A stretch of 64,000 bases of DNA from Aquabacterium sp. (GCF_030652515.1 NZ_JAUSAR010000116.1:1-64000), one strand, 5' to 3'; shown: positions 34,075 through 43,123, counted from the stretch's first letter. Notes: generated by a model not told the origin, from the letters alone. A program made the numbers and translations.

Positions 34075-34662
34075 TCAGTCGGCGTGGCGGGTCAAGCGGT
34101 GGGCGTCCAGTTGCACGATCCAGGGGGCGAAAGACTCCATCACCCGCAGGGCCTGCCCGTGCTGCCAGAACACCGAGCTGCGTGCCCAGCGCGGATGTCT
34201 GCCCGGCCATGCCGCGCGCAGCCGCGATTCGGCCCGGCCATGTCGGGCCAGTTGCTGGATGCGCAGAGGTTCGCGGCAGACATGGCTGCGCTGGAACAGC
34301 AGCTCGGCCAGCGGTCGCGTGCCCAGGCCGGTCAGCGCTTTCCAGGTGCCTTGCAGTGCGCGGTGCGAGGTGGCGCTGCGTGCCCAGACCACGGGCACAC
34401 CATCGAGCAGGAGCACCACTTCGCGGACGTGGCCACTGCGGCAGGCCAGGTCTTGGCGCTCTTGCGGCCAAAGGCGTTGGCTGCCCTGGCGCTGCACCCG
34501 AACCTCGACCACGCCATGCGCCCGCAACCGCGCGGTGAGCGAGCCCGTGGCGGTCAGCCAGGCGTGCAGCGATGCGCTGGAGGGGTGGGGATCGCGACGC
34601 CGACCATGGTGGCGGGCGCTGCGGTGGTTGGGCAAACTGGGGGCGGCGGAACGAGGTAGCAT
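34075..34662 (-). CDS. ubiC: Chorismate lyase (chorismate--pyruvate lyase)
   Basis: 195 residues from ATG 34662. It converts chorismate to 4-hydroxybenzoate plus pyruvate, the first committed step of ubiquinone synthesis, in the cytoplasm. The UbiC pattern is clear: WLTATGSLTARLRAHG near residue 35, VEVRVQRQGSQRLWPQE, VREVVLLLDGVPVVWARSATS (residues about 79-99) and LGTRPLAELLFQR. Size matches the small UbiC family (about 165-200 residues). The same strand also reads open much further upstream, but only over pgeF, so the ATG at 34662 is the sensible start. It is divergent from pgeF with only 9 bp between start codons. Confidence 0.88.
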   Translation of the reverse strand: MLPRSAAPSLPNHRSARHHGRRRDPHPSSASLHAWLTATGSLTARLRAHGVVEVRVQRQGSQRLWPQERQDLACRSGHVREVVLLLDGVPVVWARSATSHRALQGTWKALTGLGTRPLAELLFQRSHVCREPLRIQQLARHGRAESRLRAAWPGRHPRWARSSVFWQHGQALRVMESFAPWIVQLDAHRLTRHAD

Positions 34663-34671
34663 CGGGCCGCG

Positions 34672-35481
34672 ATGATAGCCTCGACACCCCAACCTTGGCC
34701 TGCGGGCTGGATTTCCCCGCCGTTCGGGCCGGGCGTGCGCGCGCTCATGACGGCGCGCGAAAGCTTGAACATCGCCACCGCCAGCCAGCCACCCTGGGAC
34801 GGGTTCAACCTGGGCAACCATGTGGGCGATGACCTGGCCGATGTGTTGAAGCACCGCGCCGAACTGGCAGCCGCTTTGCAAGCCCAACCCGTTTGGTTGC
34901 AGCAGGTGCACGGCCACCGCGTGGTGCGCTTGACCCAGGCGAACGCAGGCGCCTTGGCCGAGACACAAGCCGATGGCGTGTTCACCACCGAGCCCGGCCT
35001 GGTTTGCGCCATCATGGTGGCCGACTGCCTGCCCATCCTGCTGGTGGCGCCAGAGGGGCGCGGTGTGGCGGCGCTGCACGCGGGTTGGCGGGGCCTGGCT
35101 GGGGCCGGTGACTTGAATGGCCTGGGCATCGCCGACGCTGGGGTGGCCGCCCTGTGCGAGGCGACCTCATCTGATCCGGCCGACTTGCAGGTCTGGCTGG
35201 GCCCCTGCATAGGCCCGACAGCGTTCCAGGTGGGCGTTGATGTTCTGACAGGTTTCGGCGTTGATCCCACCCAAGACCATCATCGCTTCGTCCGGCAGTC
35301 ACCGGACCGTTGGCTGGCAGACCTGGCAGGTTTGGCGGCAGACCGGCTTCAATCGGTGGGCCTCAAACGCATCGAAGGGGGCCAGTGGTGCACGGTGTCC
35401 GAGCCTTCACGCTTCTTTTCGTTCCGGCGTGACCGTGTCACTGGGCGGCAGGCCGCCTGCATCTGGCTCGACGGCGCGTGA
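34672..35481 (+). CDS. pgeF: Peptidoglycan editing factor / multicopper-type polyphenol oxidase family (YfiH)
   Basis: 269 residues from ATG 34672. DUF152/YfiH family signatures: NLGNHVGDD, VWLQQVHGHRVV (metal His), VCAIMVADCLPILL (Cys), AALHAGWRGLAGA (metal His), VWLGPCIGPTAFQVG, and a C-terminal FFSFRRDRVTGRQAACIWL. Family members first described as laccase-like are now known as PgeF in E. coli, which removes L-Ser from mis-made peptidoglycan precursors; purine nucleoside activity is also reported for relatives. The 3' end overlaps the convergent small membrane-protein gene by 75 bp. Confidence 0.92.
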   Translation: MIASTPQPWPAGWISPPFGPGVRALMTARESLNIATASQPPWDGFNLGNHVGDDLADVLKHRAELAAALQAQPVWLQQVHGHRVVRLTQANAGALAETQADGVFTTEPGLVCAIMVADCLPILLVAPEGRGVAALHAGWRGLAGAGDLNGLGIADAGVAALCEATSSDPADLQVWLGPCIGPTAFQVGVDVLTGFGVDPTQDHHRFVRQSPDRWLADLAGLAADRLQSVGLKRIEGGQWCTVSEPSRFFSFRRDRVTGRQAACIWLDGA

Positions 35482-35688
35482 GGCTTGTGCGTCTTCGGCG
35501 GCCTCTTTCGCGCGGCGGGCCTGTCGGCGCATCGGTGTGCCCAGCAGGTACATCACCAAGGCCAAGGGGCCGACGCCGTACAAGAAAAAGGTGACGATTG
35601 CCCCCAGCACGCTGCCGACGGGGCTGACGGCTTCGGCCACCGTCATCAACATCACCACGAACATCCAGGCTATCGCAACGATCCACAT
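35407..35688 (-). CDS. Small membrane protein of unknown function
   Basis: 93 residues from ATG 35688. Two hydrophobic helices (IVAIAWMFVVMLMTVAEAV and VLGAIVTFFLYGVGPLALVMYLLG) are followed by a charged cytoplasmic tail (MRRQARRAKEAAEDAQASR) ending in a disordered Pro/Gly stretch. The last 75 bp overlap the 3' end of pgeF on the other strand, and overlapping coding is usually shorter, so the true C-terminus is a little uncertain. No family recognised. Confidence 0.7.
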   Translation of the reverse strand: MWIVAIAWMFVVMLMTVAEAVSPVGSVLGAIVTFFLYGVGPLALVMYLLGTPMRRQARRAKEAAEDAQASRAVEPDAGGLPPSDTVTPERKEA

Positions 35689-35866
35689 TTCAGGTCAGGG
35701 CCTTTGTCAAGCCATGGGCGGCCCGAAGTTTGCTTTGAGTGAGGCGAAAACACATCAAACCGAGGACAGATGTTGATCCACCGTAAAAAAACTGTGCTCA
35801 GAATACGGCAACATTGATGCACCCACCCGGGTGTTCGCAACCTCGCAGGTCCTGCCAAGGAGACAT
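35689..35866. promoter_or_regulatory. Leader region of the phaCAB operon with strong ribosome site
   Basis: This 178-bp gap separates the divergent small membrane-protein gene from phaC. It must hold the phaC promoter; an AT-rich run around 35785-35815 is the likeliest spot but no convincing -35/-10 pair is visible. AAGGAG at 35857-35862, four bases before ATG 35867, fixes the phaC start. Confidence 0.6.
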
Positions 35867-37588
35867 ATGGCTGTCATTCAACGGTCTCGCTCAAAAAAAT
35901 CGACGAATGCTTCCGCCGCGAACCCGCCGCCACCGCTTGAATCCACGCAGATTCTGACCGACAGCGTGGGCACCAGCCTGCAATCCATTGCTGGCTTGAC
36001 TGTGCCTTGGGACCAGATGTCCCGCATCCAGCAAGAGTATGTCGATCAGGCGACGACCTTGTGGAACCAGGCGCTGGAGCAACCCGGACAACTCAAGCCC
36101 GACGATCGCCGCTTTGCCGCGCCCGAATGGAGCAGCACGCCGGCCAGCGCTTTCATGGCCTCGATGTATTTGCTCAACGCGCGCACCTTGCAGCGCCTGG
36201 CTGACAGCCTGAGCGGCGACGAAAAAGCCCGCGATCGTGTGCGCTTTGCCGTGCAGCAATGGGTGGACGCGGCCGCGCCCTCCAACTTCCTGGCGCTGAA
36301 CCCCGAGGCGCAGAAAAAAGCCATCGAGTCCAAGGGCGAGAGCATCACCCAAGGCCTGCAGATGCTGCTGAGCGACATCCGCCAGGGGCACATGTCGCAG
36401 ACCGACGAAAGCGTGTTCGAAGTGGGCCGCAACGTGGCCACCTCTGAAGGCTCGGTCGTGTTCGAGAACGAATACCTGCAGTTGATCGAGTACAAGCCGC
36501 TGACCGACAAGGTCCACGCCTTGCCCTTGTTGATCGTGCCGCCGTGCATCAACAAGTTCTACATCCTGGACCTGCAGCCCGACAATTCGCTGGTGCGGTT
36601 TGCCGTCTCGCAGGGCCACCGCGTGTTCGTGGTCAGTTGGGTCAATGCCGATGAAGACCTGGCCCAGTCCACCTGGGACGACTACATCGAAAAAGGCACG
36701 ATCGAGGCCATCAACGTGGTCCGAGAGATCACGGGCGCAGAAAAGATCAACACGCTGGGTTTTTGCGTGGGCGGCACCTTGCTGGCCACGGCCCTGGCGG
36801 TGATGGACGCGCGTGGCGACAAGCCCGCGGCCAGCATGACCTTGCTGACCACCTTCCTGGACTTCATCAACACCGGCACCCTGGATTTGTTCGTGGACGA
36901 GGCGATGGTGCAGATGCGCGAAACCAGCATTGGCGAACGCAGCCCGCAAGGCGGGGGCCTGATGCGCGGCGGCGAATTGGCCGCCACGTTCTCGTTCCTC
37001 CGCGCCAACGACCTGGTCTGGAACTACGTGGTGGGCAATTACCTCAAGGGTGAAAAGCCGCCGGCTTTCGACCTGCTGTACTGGAACGGCGACAGCACCA
37101 ACCTGCCCGGCCCCATGTATTGCTGGTACCTGCGCAACACCTACCTGGAAAACAAGCTGGCCCAGCCCAATGCCGTGACGGTGTGCGGCCAGCCTGTGGA
37201 TTTGCGCCGTCTGGACATGCCCACTTTTGTGTACGGTTCGCGTGAAGACCACATCGTCCCGTGGGACAGTGCTTACGCCTCCACCCAGTTGACGCAAGGG
37301 CCCATCACCTTCGTGCTGGGCGCCTCAGGTCACATCGCGGGGGTCATCAATCCGCCGCAGAAAAACAAGCGCAGCTACTGGACCAGCGGCAAGCCAGGCA
37401 CATTCCCGCCCACCGCCAAAGAATGGATGGCCACGGCGCAAGAGCATCCCGGCAGTTGGTGGACCACCTGGGCCGAATGGCTGGGCAAGCACGCGGGCAA
37501 GCAGATTGCGGCACCCAAGCAGTTGGGCAGCAAAAAACATCGGCCGATCGAACCGGCCCCGGGCCGTTACGTCTTGCGCAAGGCGTGA
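35867..37588 (+). CDS. phaC: Class I poly(3-hydroxyalkanoate) synthase
   Basis: 573 residues from ATG 35867. It polymerises (R)-3-hydroxybutyryl-CoA onto the granule surface. The lipase-like box GFCVGG places the catalytic Cys at residue 300; the Asp is in YGSREDHIVPW and the His in GASGHIAGVINPP. The N-terminal PhaC_N domain (WDQMSRIQQEYVD, SNFLALNPEAQKKAIES, VFENEYLQLIEYKP, LLIVPPCINKFYILDL) matches the class I type of Cupriavidus (about 589 residues). phaA and phaB follow on the same strand, the standard pathway from acetyl-CoA to PHB. Confidence 0.96.
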   Translation: MAVIQRSRSKKSTNASAANPPPPLESTQILTDSVGTSLQSIAGLTVPWDQMSRIQQEYVDQATTLWNQALEQPGQLKPDDRRFAAPEWSSTPASAFMASMYLLNARTLQRLADSLSGDEKARDRVRFAVQQWVDAAAPSNFLALNPEAQKKAIESKGESITQGLQMLLSDIRQGHMSQTDESVFEVGRNVATSEGSVVFENEYLQLIEYKPLTDKVHALPLLIVPPCINKFYILDLQPDNSLVRFAVSQGHRVFVVSWVNADEDLAQSTWDDYIEKGTIEAINVVREITGAEKINTLGFCVGGTLLATALAVMDARGDKPAASMTLLTTFLDFINTGTLDLFVDEAMVQMRETSIGERSPQGGGLMRGGELAATFSFLRANDLVWNYVVGNYLKGEKPPAFDLLYWNGDSTNLPGPMYCWYLRNTYLENKLAQPNAVTVCGQPVDLRRLDMPTFVYGSREDHIVPWDSAYASTQLTQGPITFVLGASGHIAGVINPPQKNKRSYWTSGKPGTFPPTAKEWMATAQEHPGSWWTTWAEWLGKHAGKQIAAPKQLGSKKHRPIEPAPGRYVLRKA

Positions 37589-37645
37589 ACCGCGCTCATC
37601 ATTCTTCATCGCTGATTGACCTTCTGGAATAAAAAGGAACCTGTC

Positions 37646-38824
37646 ATGACTGACATCGTGATCGTGGCTGCTTCTCGCACCGCCGTGGGCAAGTTTGGCG
37701 GCACCTTGGCCAAAACCCCTGCCTCCGAACTGGGGGCCGTGGTGATCCAGGATTTGCTCAAACGCACCAAGTTGGCGGGTGACCAGATCAGCGAAGTGAT
37801 CCTGGGCCAGGTGCTGGCGGCCGGTTGTGGCCAGAACCCGGCCCGCCAGGCCGTGATCAAGGCAGGTTTGCCGCAGGGCGTGCCTGCCTTCACCATCAAC
37901 AAGGTGTGTGGCTCGGGCCTGAAGGCCGTGATGCTGGCCGCTCAGTCCATCCGCGACGGAGACTCCGAGATCGTGATCGCGGGTGGCCAGGAGAGCATGA
38001 GCCTGGCCCCGCACGTCTTGCCCGGTTCGCGCGAAGGCCAGCGCATGGGCGACTGGAAACTGATCGACACCATGATCACCGATGGCCTGTGGGACGTCTA
38101 CAACCAGTACCACATGGGGATCACCGCCGAGAACGTGGCCAAGAAGTACGAGATCAGCCGTGAGCAGCAGGATACGCTGGCGCTGGCTTCGCAACAGAAG
38201 GCTGCGGCTGCGGTTGATTCCGGTCGATTCAAGGACGAGATCGCCCCGGTGCTGATTGCCCAACGCAAGGGTGACCCGTTGGTGTTTGACACCGATGAGT
38301 TCGTCAACCGCAAATCTACCGCCGAGGTGCTGGCAGGCTTGCGCCCTGCCTTCGACAAGGCGGGTACCGTGACGGCTGGCAATGCCTCGGGCTTGAACGA
38401 TGGCGCGGCGGCCGTGATGGTCATGAGCGCCAAGAAAGCCCAGCAGCTGGGCTTGACGCCCCTGGCACGCATCGCCTCTTATGCCAGCGCTGCGCTGGAT
38501 CCGGCCTACATGGGCATGGGGCCCGTGCCCGCATCACGCCGTGCGCTGGAACGCGCCGGCTGGAAGGCGGCCGACCTGGACCTGCTTGAAATCAACGAAG
38601 CCTTTGCTGCGCAGGCTTGCGCCGTGCACAAGGAAATGGGCTGGGACACCAGCAAGGTCAATGTCAACGGTGGCGCCATCGCCATCGGCCACCCCATCGG
38701 AGCTTCGGGCTGCCGCGTGCTGGTCACGCTGCTGCACGAAATGCAAAAACGCGATGCCCACAAAGGCATTGCTTCACTGTGCATCGGCGGCGGCATGGGC
38801 GTGGCCCTGACGGTCGAACGCTGA
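37646..38824 (+). CDS. phaA: Acetyl-CoA acetyltransferase (beta-ketothiolase)
   Basis: 392 residues from ATG 37646 with AAAGGAA upstream. It condenses two acetyl-CoA into acetoacetyl-CoA, the first step of PHB synthesis. Thiolase signatures: the acyl-accepting Cys88 in [12 protein letters not shown], the NEAFAAQ segment, [16 protein letters not shown] (active-site His) and the second Cys in CIGGGMG. It lies 57 bp after phaC and 71 bp before phaB. Biosynthetic rather than degradative thiolase is inferred from context. Confidence 0.95.
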   Translation: MTDIVIVAASRTAVGKFGGTLAKTPASELGAVVIQDLLKRTKLAGDQISEVILGQVLAAGCGQNPARQAVIKAGLPQGVPAFTINKVCGSGLKAVMLAAQSIRDGDSEIVIAGGQESMSLAPHVLPGSREGQRMGDWKLIDTMITDGLWDVYNQYHMGITAENVAKKYEISREQQDTLALASQQKAAAAVDSGRFKDEIAPVLIAQRKGDPLVFDTDEFVNRKSTAEVLAGLRPAFDKAGTVTAGNASGLNDGAAAVMVMSAKKAQQLGLTPLARIASYASAALDPAYMGMGPVPASRRALERAGWKAADLDLLEINEAFAAQACAVHKEMGWDTSKVNVNGGAIAIGHPIGASGCRVLVTLLHEMQKRDAHKGIASLCIGGGMGVALTVER

Positions 38825-38895
38825 TCGCCCGATTTGTTCTTTATTCCTTTCTCTCTCGCAACGATTAGATTTTTTCCCCAAAAGAGGAGCATTCC

Positions 38896-39633
38896 ATGAG
38901 TCAAAAAGTGGCCTACGTGACCGGCGGTATGGGCGGCATCGGCACCTCGATCTGCCAGCGTCTGCACAAAGACGGTTTCAAGGTGATCGCAGGCTGCGGG
39001 CCCAGTCGTGACTTCAAGAAGTGGCTGGATGAGCAAAAGGCGCTGGGCTACAACTTCTACGCTTCAGTGGGCAATGTGGCCGATTGGGATTCCACCGTGG
39101 AAGCCTTCAAGAAAACGCGCGCCGAGCATGGCCCGGTTGATGTGCTGGTCAACAACGCCGGCATCACGCGTGACGGCATGTTCCGCAAAATGACCAAGGC
39201 CGATTGGGATGCGGTGATGGACACCAACCTGAACAGCCTGTTCAACGTGACCAAGCAGGTCATTGATGACATGGTGGACCGGGGTTGGGGCCGCGTGGTC
39301 AACATCAGCTCGGTCAATGGCGAGAAGGGCCAGTTTGGCCAAACCAACTACTCGGCCGCCAAGGCTGGCATGCATGGCTTCACCATGGCCCTGGCCCAGG
39401 AAGTGGCCAACAAGGGTGTGACGGTGAACACCGTGTCCCCAGGCTACATTGGCACCGACATGGTGCGCGCGATTCGCCAGGACGTGCTGGACAAGATCGT
39501 GGCCACGATTCCGGTGAAGCGCCTGGGCACGCCTGAAGACATCGCCTCGATGGTGTCGTGGGTGTCCAGCGACGAGTCGGGCTTTGCCACGGGTGCGGAT
39601 TTCTCGATCAACGGTGGTCTGCACATGGGCTGA
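38896..39633 (+). CDS. phaB: Acetoacetyl-CoA reductase (NADPH-dependent SDR)
   Basis: 245 residues from ATG 38896, with AGAGGAG just upstream. It reduces acetoacetyl-CoA to (R)-3-hydroxybutyryl-CoA. SDR features: VTGGMGGIGTSIC (cofactor loop), VLVNNAGITRDGMF, the catalytic Ser in NISSVNGEKGQFGQ, YSAAKAGMHGF (Tyr-x3-Lys), and SPGYIGTDMV. It closes the pha operon and is followed by a terminator at 39667. No phaR or phasin gene is adjacent. Confidence 0.96.
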   Translation: MSQKVAYVTGGMGGIGTSICQRLHKDGFKVIAGCGPSRDFKKWLDEQKALGYNFYASVGNVADWDSTVEAFKKTRAEHGPVDVLVNNAGITRDGMFRKMTKADWDAVMDTNLNSLFNVTKQVIDDMVDRGWGRVVNISSVNGEKGQFGQTNYSAAKAGMHGFTMALAQEVANKGVTVNTVSPGYIGTDMVRAIRQDVLDKIVATIPVKRLGTPEDIASMVSWVSSDESGFATGADFSINGGLHMG

Positions 39634-39666
39634 GTCTGTGCCCTTGGCATTGGCGTTGGCTTGACC

Positions 39667-39703
39667 AAAAAGCCCCGCAGGTCTTTGGATCGCGGGGCTT
39701 TTT
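39667..39703. terminator. Bidirectional rho-independent terminator
   Basis: Twelve-base arms AAAAAGCCCCGC (39667-39678) and GCGGGGCTTTTT (39692-39703) give a GC-rich hairpin flanked by A- and T-runs. It can stop phaCAB transcripts on plus and the small hypothetical gene on minus. Confidence 0.92.
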
Positions 39704-39726
39704 CTCGCCTGGACAGCCGTGGTGTT

Positions 39727-39972
39727 TCAGGCGGCTGCTTCTTGCTCCAGCACCAGGCGGTCGAGCGCGGCGCAAACATCGGCGAACCGGCCTGCGATGA
39801 CGGTGCGGCGGGCATCGGCCGGGTCGCTGCTGATGCGCAATCGACGTGGGGTGATGACCCCAGGGCTCGTGAGCCGCTGCTCGGGCGCGAAGCTGGGCTC
39901 GGTGCGAGCGGCCACGGCACGCGCAGCGTTGGAAGAGCGAACAAAAAAAGCACGGGCAAAGTGATGAATCAT
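39727..39972 (-). CDS. Small protein of unknown function
   Basis: 81 residues from ATG 39972, chosen because GGAG lies 7 bases upstream; the open frame extends further to 40092 but without such a site. The sequence is Ala/Arg-rich (MIHHFARAFFVRSSNAARAVAARTE) and ends with TVIAGRFADVCAALDRLVLEQEAAA, which looks like a short folded motif. No signal peptide or membrane helix. It is downstream of lexA on the same strand after 131 bp, so co-regulation with the SOS response is possible but unproven. Confidence 0.6.
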   Translation of the reverse strand: MIHHFARAFFVRSSNAARAVAARTEPSFAPEQRLTSPGVITPRRLRISSDPADARRTVIAGRFADVCAALDRLVLEQEAAA

Positions 39973-40103
39973 GGAGAACTCCGGCAACAACGATTGAAGT
40001 TCGGCAGGATTCCAAAATGGCGTCAACGTGCGGGACTGCACGCTCAACAGAGGCGCAAATGCCCGCCACCCGCACGGTGACGTTGCCAACATGGCAAGTT
40101 AGA

Positions 40104-40799
40104 TCACATCAAGAGCTGATTTCGGATCAGGCCCACGGCCAGCCCTTCGAGTTCGAACTCGGGGTGGTCGGGCGGCACGATGATGGGTTGGAAATCAGCG
40201 TTTTCGGGCAACAGCTCAATGCCTTTGGCCGTGCGCATGAAGCGCTTCACGGTGACTTCATCGCCCAGGCGCGCCACCACGATCTGGCCATTGCGGGCTT
40301 CTTTGGCGCGGGCCACAGCCAGCAGGTCGCCGTCGAGGATGCCGATGTCTTTCATGCTCATGCCGCGCACGCGCAAGAGGTAGTCGGGGCGCTTGGAGAA
40401 CAGGCTGGGTTCAAGCGAATAACTTTGCTCAACGTGCTCTTGCGCGAGGATGGGGCTGCCGGCGGCCACCCGACCGATCAGCGGCAGCACCAGTTGCTCA
40501 AGACCCGGCAGGCTCAAATTGAACGGAGCGCCAGCAGAGCCGGATTTCTTGCGGGTTTCGTTCACGGTGCGCAGGGTGCCGGCCTTGAGCCGGATGCCAC
40601 GTGATGTGCCGCCCAGCAACTCGATCACACCTTTGCGCGCCAGTGCTTGCAGGTGTTCTTCAGCGGCATTGGCCGAGCGAAAACCCAACTCGGTGGCGAT
40701 TTCTGCGCGGGTGGGTGGTGCACCGGTGCGCGCGATGGCCCGCTGGATCAGCTCGAAGATCTCTTGCTGGCGGGGCGTGAGTTTGGGTTTATCGTTCAT
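40104..40799 (-). CDS. lexA: SOS repressor LexA
   Basis: 231 residues from ATG 40799. N-terminal winged helix ([54 protein letters not shown]) with the recognition helix in the middle. The self-cleavage site is Ala113-Gly114 in VAAGSP; the Ser148/Lys185 dyad is in RGMSMKD and VTVKRF. RecA-stimulated self-cleavage lifts repression of DNA-damage genes. A consensus box lies 53 bp upstream of the start, implying autoregulation. Confidence 0.96.
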   Translation of the reverse strand: MNDKPKLTPRQQEIFELIQRAIARTGAPPTRAEIATELGFRSANAAEEHLQALARKGVIELLGGTSRGIRLKAGTLRTVNETRKKSGSAGAPFNLSLPGLEQLVLPLIGRVAAGSPILAQEHVEQSYSLEPSLFSKRPDYLLRVRGMSMKDIGILDGDLLAVARAKEARNGQIVVARLGDEVTVKRFMRTAKGIELLPENADFQPIIVPPDHPEFELEGLAVGLIRNQLLM

Positions 40800-40851
40800 C
40801 TGGCTGTTTGGTTGCTTGTGTGATCTGCTAACCGCTGGATGGCTTGGTTGA

Positions 40852-40867
40852 CTGTCATTCTATACAG
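40852..40867. promoter_or_regulatory. LexA (SOS) box
   Basis: CTGTCATTCTATACAG matches the CTGT-N8-ACAG consensus exactly. It sits between lexA (start 40799, minus) and the asparaginase gene (start 40894, plus), so it may control either or both. Autoregulation of lexA is the standard expectation. Confidence 0.88.
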
Positions 40868-40893
40868 GCCTGTTCGTTTGTCCAGTGTTTTTG

Positions 40894-41895
40894 ATGAAAG
40901 TGCGTGACATGGATGTGAATTCGCCCTTGGTGGTGGTGCTGGGCACCGGTGGCACGATTGCAGGCACGGGGGCGGGACCTGACGATGTGAGCTACCGGGC
41001 TGCACAGCTGAGTGTTGAACAGTTGCTGCAGGCTGTGCCAGGTTTGGCAGGCTTGGCGCTGGAAACCCGGCAAGTCGCGCAGATCGACAGCAAGGACATG
41101 GACTGGTCGGTGTGGCAGGCCCTGGCCGATCAGCTTCAGGAAGTTCTGGCGCGCAATGACGTCGGAGCGGTGGTGATCACCCATGGCACCGATACCCTGG
41201 AAGAAACCGCTTACCTGTTGCACCGTTTGCTGGATGTCCACAAGCCCGTGGTCCTGACGGCGGCCATGCGCGCCGCGACCTCGGCTCAGGCGGATGGGCC
41301 TCGCAATCTGCGTGACGCGGTGCGGGTGGCTGAGCACGCGGCGGCTCAAGGGTGGGCTGGCGTCGTGGCGGTGATGGCAGGGGTGATCTGGCCCGGGCAT
41401 GCCGTGCGCAAATCTCACACCTGGCACATCGATGATGCGTTTGACGGCGGTGGCGATGTGCCTTTGGGGCGCATCACCGACAGCGGCACCATCCTGGAGG
41501 GCATGCCCTGGCCGTCTCCAGGCCGCGGCGGGTGGTCCTGCCTGGAGCCTGGTGGGGTGCCCCCTCGTGTTGAGATCGTGACCAGCCATGCGGGTGCCGA
41601 CGGGCGCCTGGTGGAAGCGCTTCTGACGCAAGGCCAGCAGCTTGGTCACGCCGTGGGTGGTTTGGTGGTGGCCAGCACCGGTCACGGCACCATCCACCAG
41701 GCATTGACGCGGGCTCTTGAGAAGGCCGAGCTGCAAGGCATCAGGGTCTGGCGAAGCAGCCGGGTCGCGCGGGGCGGGGTGCTGTCGCGTGAGGGCGATC
41801 ATTGGCCCGCGGCGGGCACGCTGACGGCGGCCCAGGCCCGTGTGGCCTTGATGCTGGATTTGTTGGGTGTCCCGTGTGGCGGGATGAAGGACTGA
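40894..41895 (+). CDS. Cytoplasmic L-asparaginase
   Basis: About 333 residues from ATG 40894; ATG 40909 is also possible and neither has a strong ribosome site. It hydrolyses asparagine to aspartate and ammonia. First catalytic Thr in VVLGTGGTIAGTG, second motif VVITHGTDTLEETAYLL (Thr-Asp pair), and the AMRAATSAQADGPRNLRDAV segment that replaces the common AMRP-x-TS-x-SADGP. No signal peptide, so cytosolic. The start lies 26 bp from the SOS box; damage regulation is a possibility only. Confidence 0.9.
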   Translation: MKVRDMDVNSPLVVVLGTGGTIAGTGAGPDDVSYRAAQLSVEQLLQAVPGLAGLALETRQVAQIDSKDMDWSVWQALADQLQEVLARNDVGAVVITHGTDTLEETAYLLHRLLDVHKPVVLTAAMRAATSAQADGPRNLRDAVRVAEHAAAQGWAGVVAVMAGVIWPGHAVRKSHTWHIDDAFDGGGDVPLGRITDSGTILEGMPWPSPGRGGWSCLEPGGVPPRVEIVTSHAGADGRLVEALLTQGQQLGHAVGGLVVASTGHGTIHQALTRALEKAELQGIRVWRSSRVARGGVLSREGDHWPAAGTLTAAQARVALMLDLLGVPCGGMKD

Positions 41896-42022
41896 ACCCG
41901 TGCTGCGGTGTCCGACTAGCCAAGTGCTGCCTTCATCCCTGAGGCAAGCATTTGCCCCGAGACAGCCGTGACTTTAGAGCCAGGTCATGACAGGCTGATG
42001 ACAGCCCAGGCCCGCGTGCGGA

Positions 42023-42616
42023 TCAGGATTTGACGCGCAGCATGACGGCCTGGCCGCCGCCGGCCTTGAGCCCCTGCTCGACGCCGGGATTGGCTTCGCC
42101 CAGGGCGGGCCACCAGATCTGGACGCGGTGTTCGCCAGCCGGCAGGTCCAGGTTCAACTGACCATCGGTACCGCTCACACCAAAGTGAGGTGTGTCGACC
42201 ACGTGGATGTAGCCCAGCATCTGGTCGTGGATGTTGCAGCCCAGCGTGGCCGTGCCGGCTTTGTCGAACACCACGGGTGCGGCCGGTGTGCCGGCGTAAA
42301 GCTTGATCTCGAACTTCTTGATGGGCGAGAAAGAGTAGACATGGTGGCGAACCGTGTCGAAATTGGGGAACAGCACGGGCGTGCCGGTTTGCACGACCAG
42401 CACGGTGGGCTGGAAGGCGCGGCCCTTCTGGGCCATGTTGGCGGTCGCGCTGGTGGTGGCCATGGCGCGCGTGCCTTTGATGTACACCGACACCGCTGCG
42501 TGCGCCACAGGCTGGCCCGCCTCATTGGTGACCAGGATGGCCTGCGGCGCGGCGTGGGTGCCCAGGCTGGCCGCACTGAGGGCGGTCAGGATCACGATTC
42601 GTGCTGCGGGTGACAT
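42023..42616 (-). CDS. Exported cupredoxin-like protein (annotated in relatives as methylamine utilization protein)
   Basis: 197 residues from ATG 42616. Signal peptide MSPAARIVILTALSAASLGTHA, then a beta-rich domain. Type 1 copper ligands look intact: His91/His92 in TVRHHVYSF, and Cys127-His130-Met133 in LGCNIHDQM. The C-terminal part (GTDGQLNLDLPAGEHRVQIWWP) is a further beta region. Expected to be a periplasmic electron carrier or copper protein. It lies 12 bp downstream of the truncated haemoglobin gene on the same strand, so the two are an operon. The methylamine label in some databases is not supported here, as no other mau gene is present. Confidence 0.82.
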   Translation of the reverse strand: MSPAARIVILTALSAASLGTHAAPQAILVTNEAGQPVAHAAVSVYIKGTRAMATTSATANMAQKGRAFQPTVLVVQTGTPVLFPNFDTVRHHVYSFSPIKKFEIKLYAGTPAAPVVFDKAGTATLGCNIHDQMLGYIHVVDTPHFGVSGTDGQLNLDLPAGEHRVQIWWPALGEANPGVEQGLKAGGGQAVMLRVKS

Positions 42617-42628
42617 CAGGACGGTGGC

Positions 42629-43123
42629 TCAGGAGTTCTTGACGATGTCGCGGCGCGTGGGCGCCAGGCGCTTGAGCAACTCGTTCTTGGCCCCGGTGGG
42701 CGCTTGGGCCCGGTTGATTTCATCACGCAGGACTTCCACCATCAGGTCGAATTCGGCGCCGGTGATGCCCAGGTCCGCGTGTGAATTGCGCATGGTTTCA
42801 CCTTCGTAGACGCAGGGACCATCGGCCACCTTGCAGACGTAAGTGGCCACGCTCTCCTTGAGCGCTTTCATCTTGATGTTCGCAAAGGTGCGTTGGGTGC
42901 GCGGATCGGTAGAGACCCGGTCCAGCGTGCGGTCGGTGATCTGCGTGATGCTGGCGACACCGCCCAGTTGCTGGTACAGCGGAGCGCTGGTGCTGGGTTT
43001 CGTGGAGGATGCGCAGGCCATCAGGCTGGCCAGTGTCCAACTGATGGTCAGGCCCACCACCAGGGTGATGAGGTTGCGCTTGCGCTCGGGCGTGAGTTGA
43101 ATGCGCAGGTCTGAAAGTTTCAT
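42629..43123 (-). CDS. Membrane-anchored group 1 truncated haemoglobin
   Basis: 164 residues from ATG 43123 (AGGTGG six bases upstream; a GTG at 43132 is less likely). An N-terminal hydrophobic stretch (LITLVVGLTISWTLASLMAC) ends in a Cys, suggesting a lipoprotein or signal anchor, though Met at the -2 position of the lipobox is not typical. The globin part has LYQQLGGVASITQITDRTLDRV (helices A-B), and the proximal His115 in MRNSHADLGI. Cytoplasmic trHb1 proteins bind O2 or NO; an exported one placed beside a cupredoxin is unusual. Divergent from the DUF3034-like gene. Confidence 0.8.
   Translation of the reverse strand: MKLSDLRIQLTPERKRNLITLVVGLTISWTLASLMACASSTKPSTSAPLYQQLGGVASITQITDRTLDRVSTDPRTQRTFANIKMKALKESVATYVCKVADGPCVYEGETMRNSHADLGITGAEFDLMVEVLRDEINRAQAPTGAKNELLKRLAPTRRDIVKNS

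Noticed and set aside
34046..34687. N-terminal extension of the Nudix frame
   Set aside because: It overlaps ubiC in another frame and is Arg/Pro/Ala-rich without protein-like features; the zinc ribbon begins at ATG 34045.
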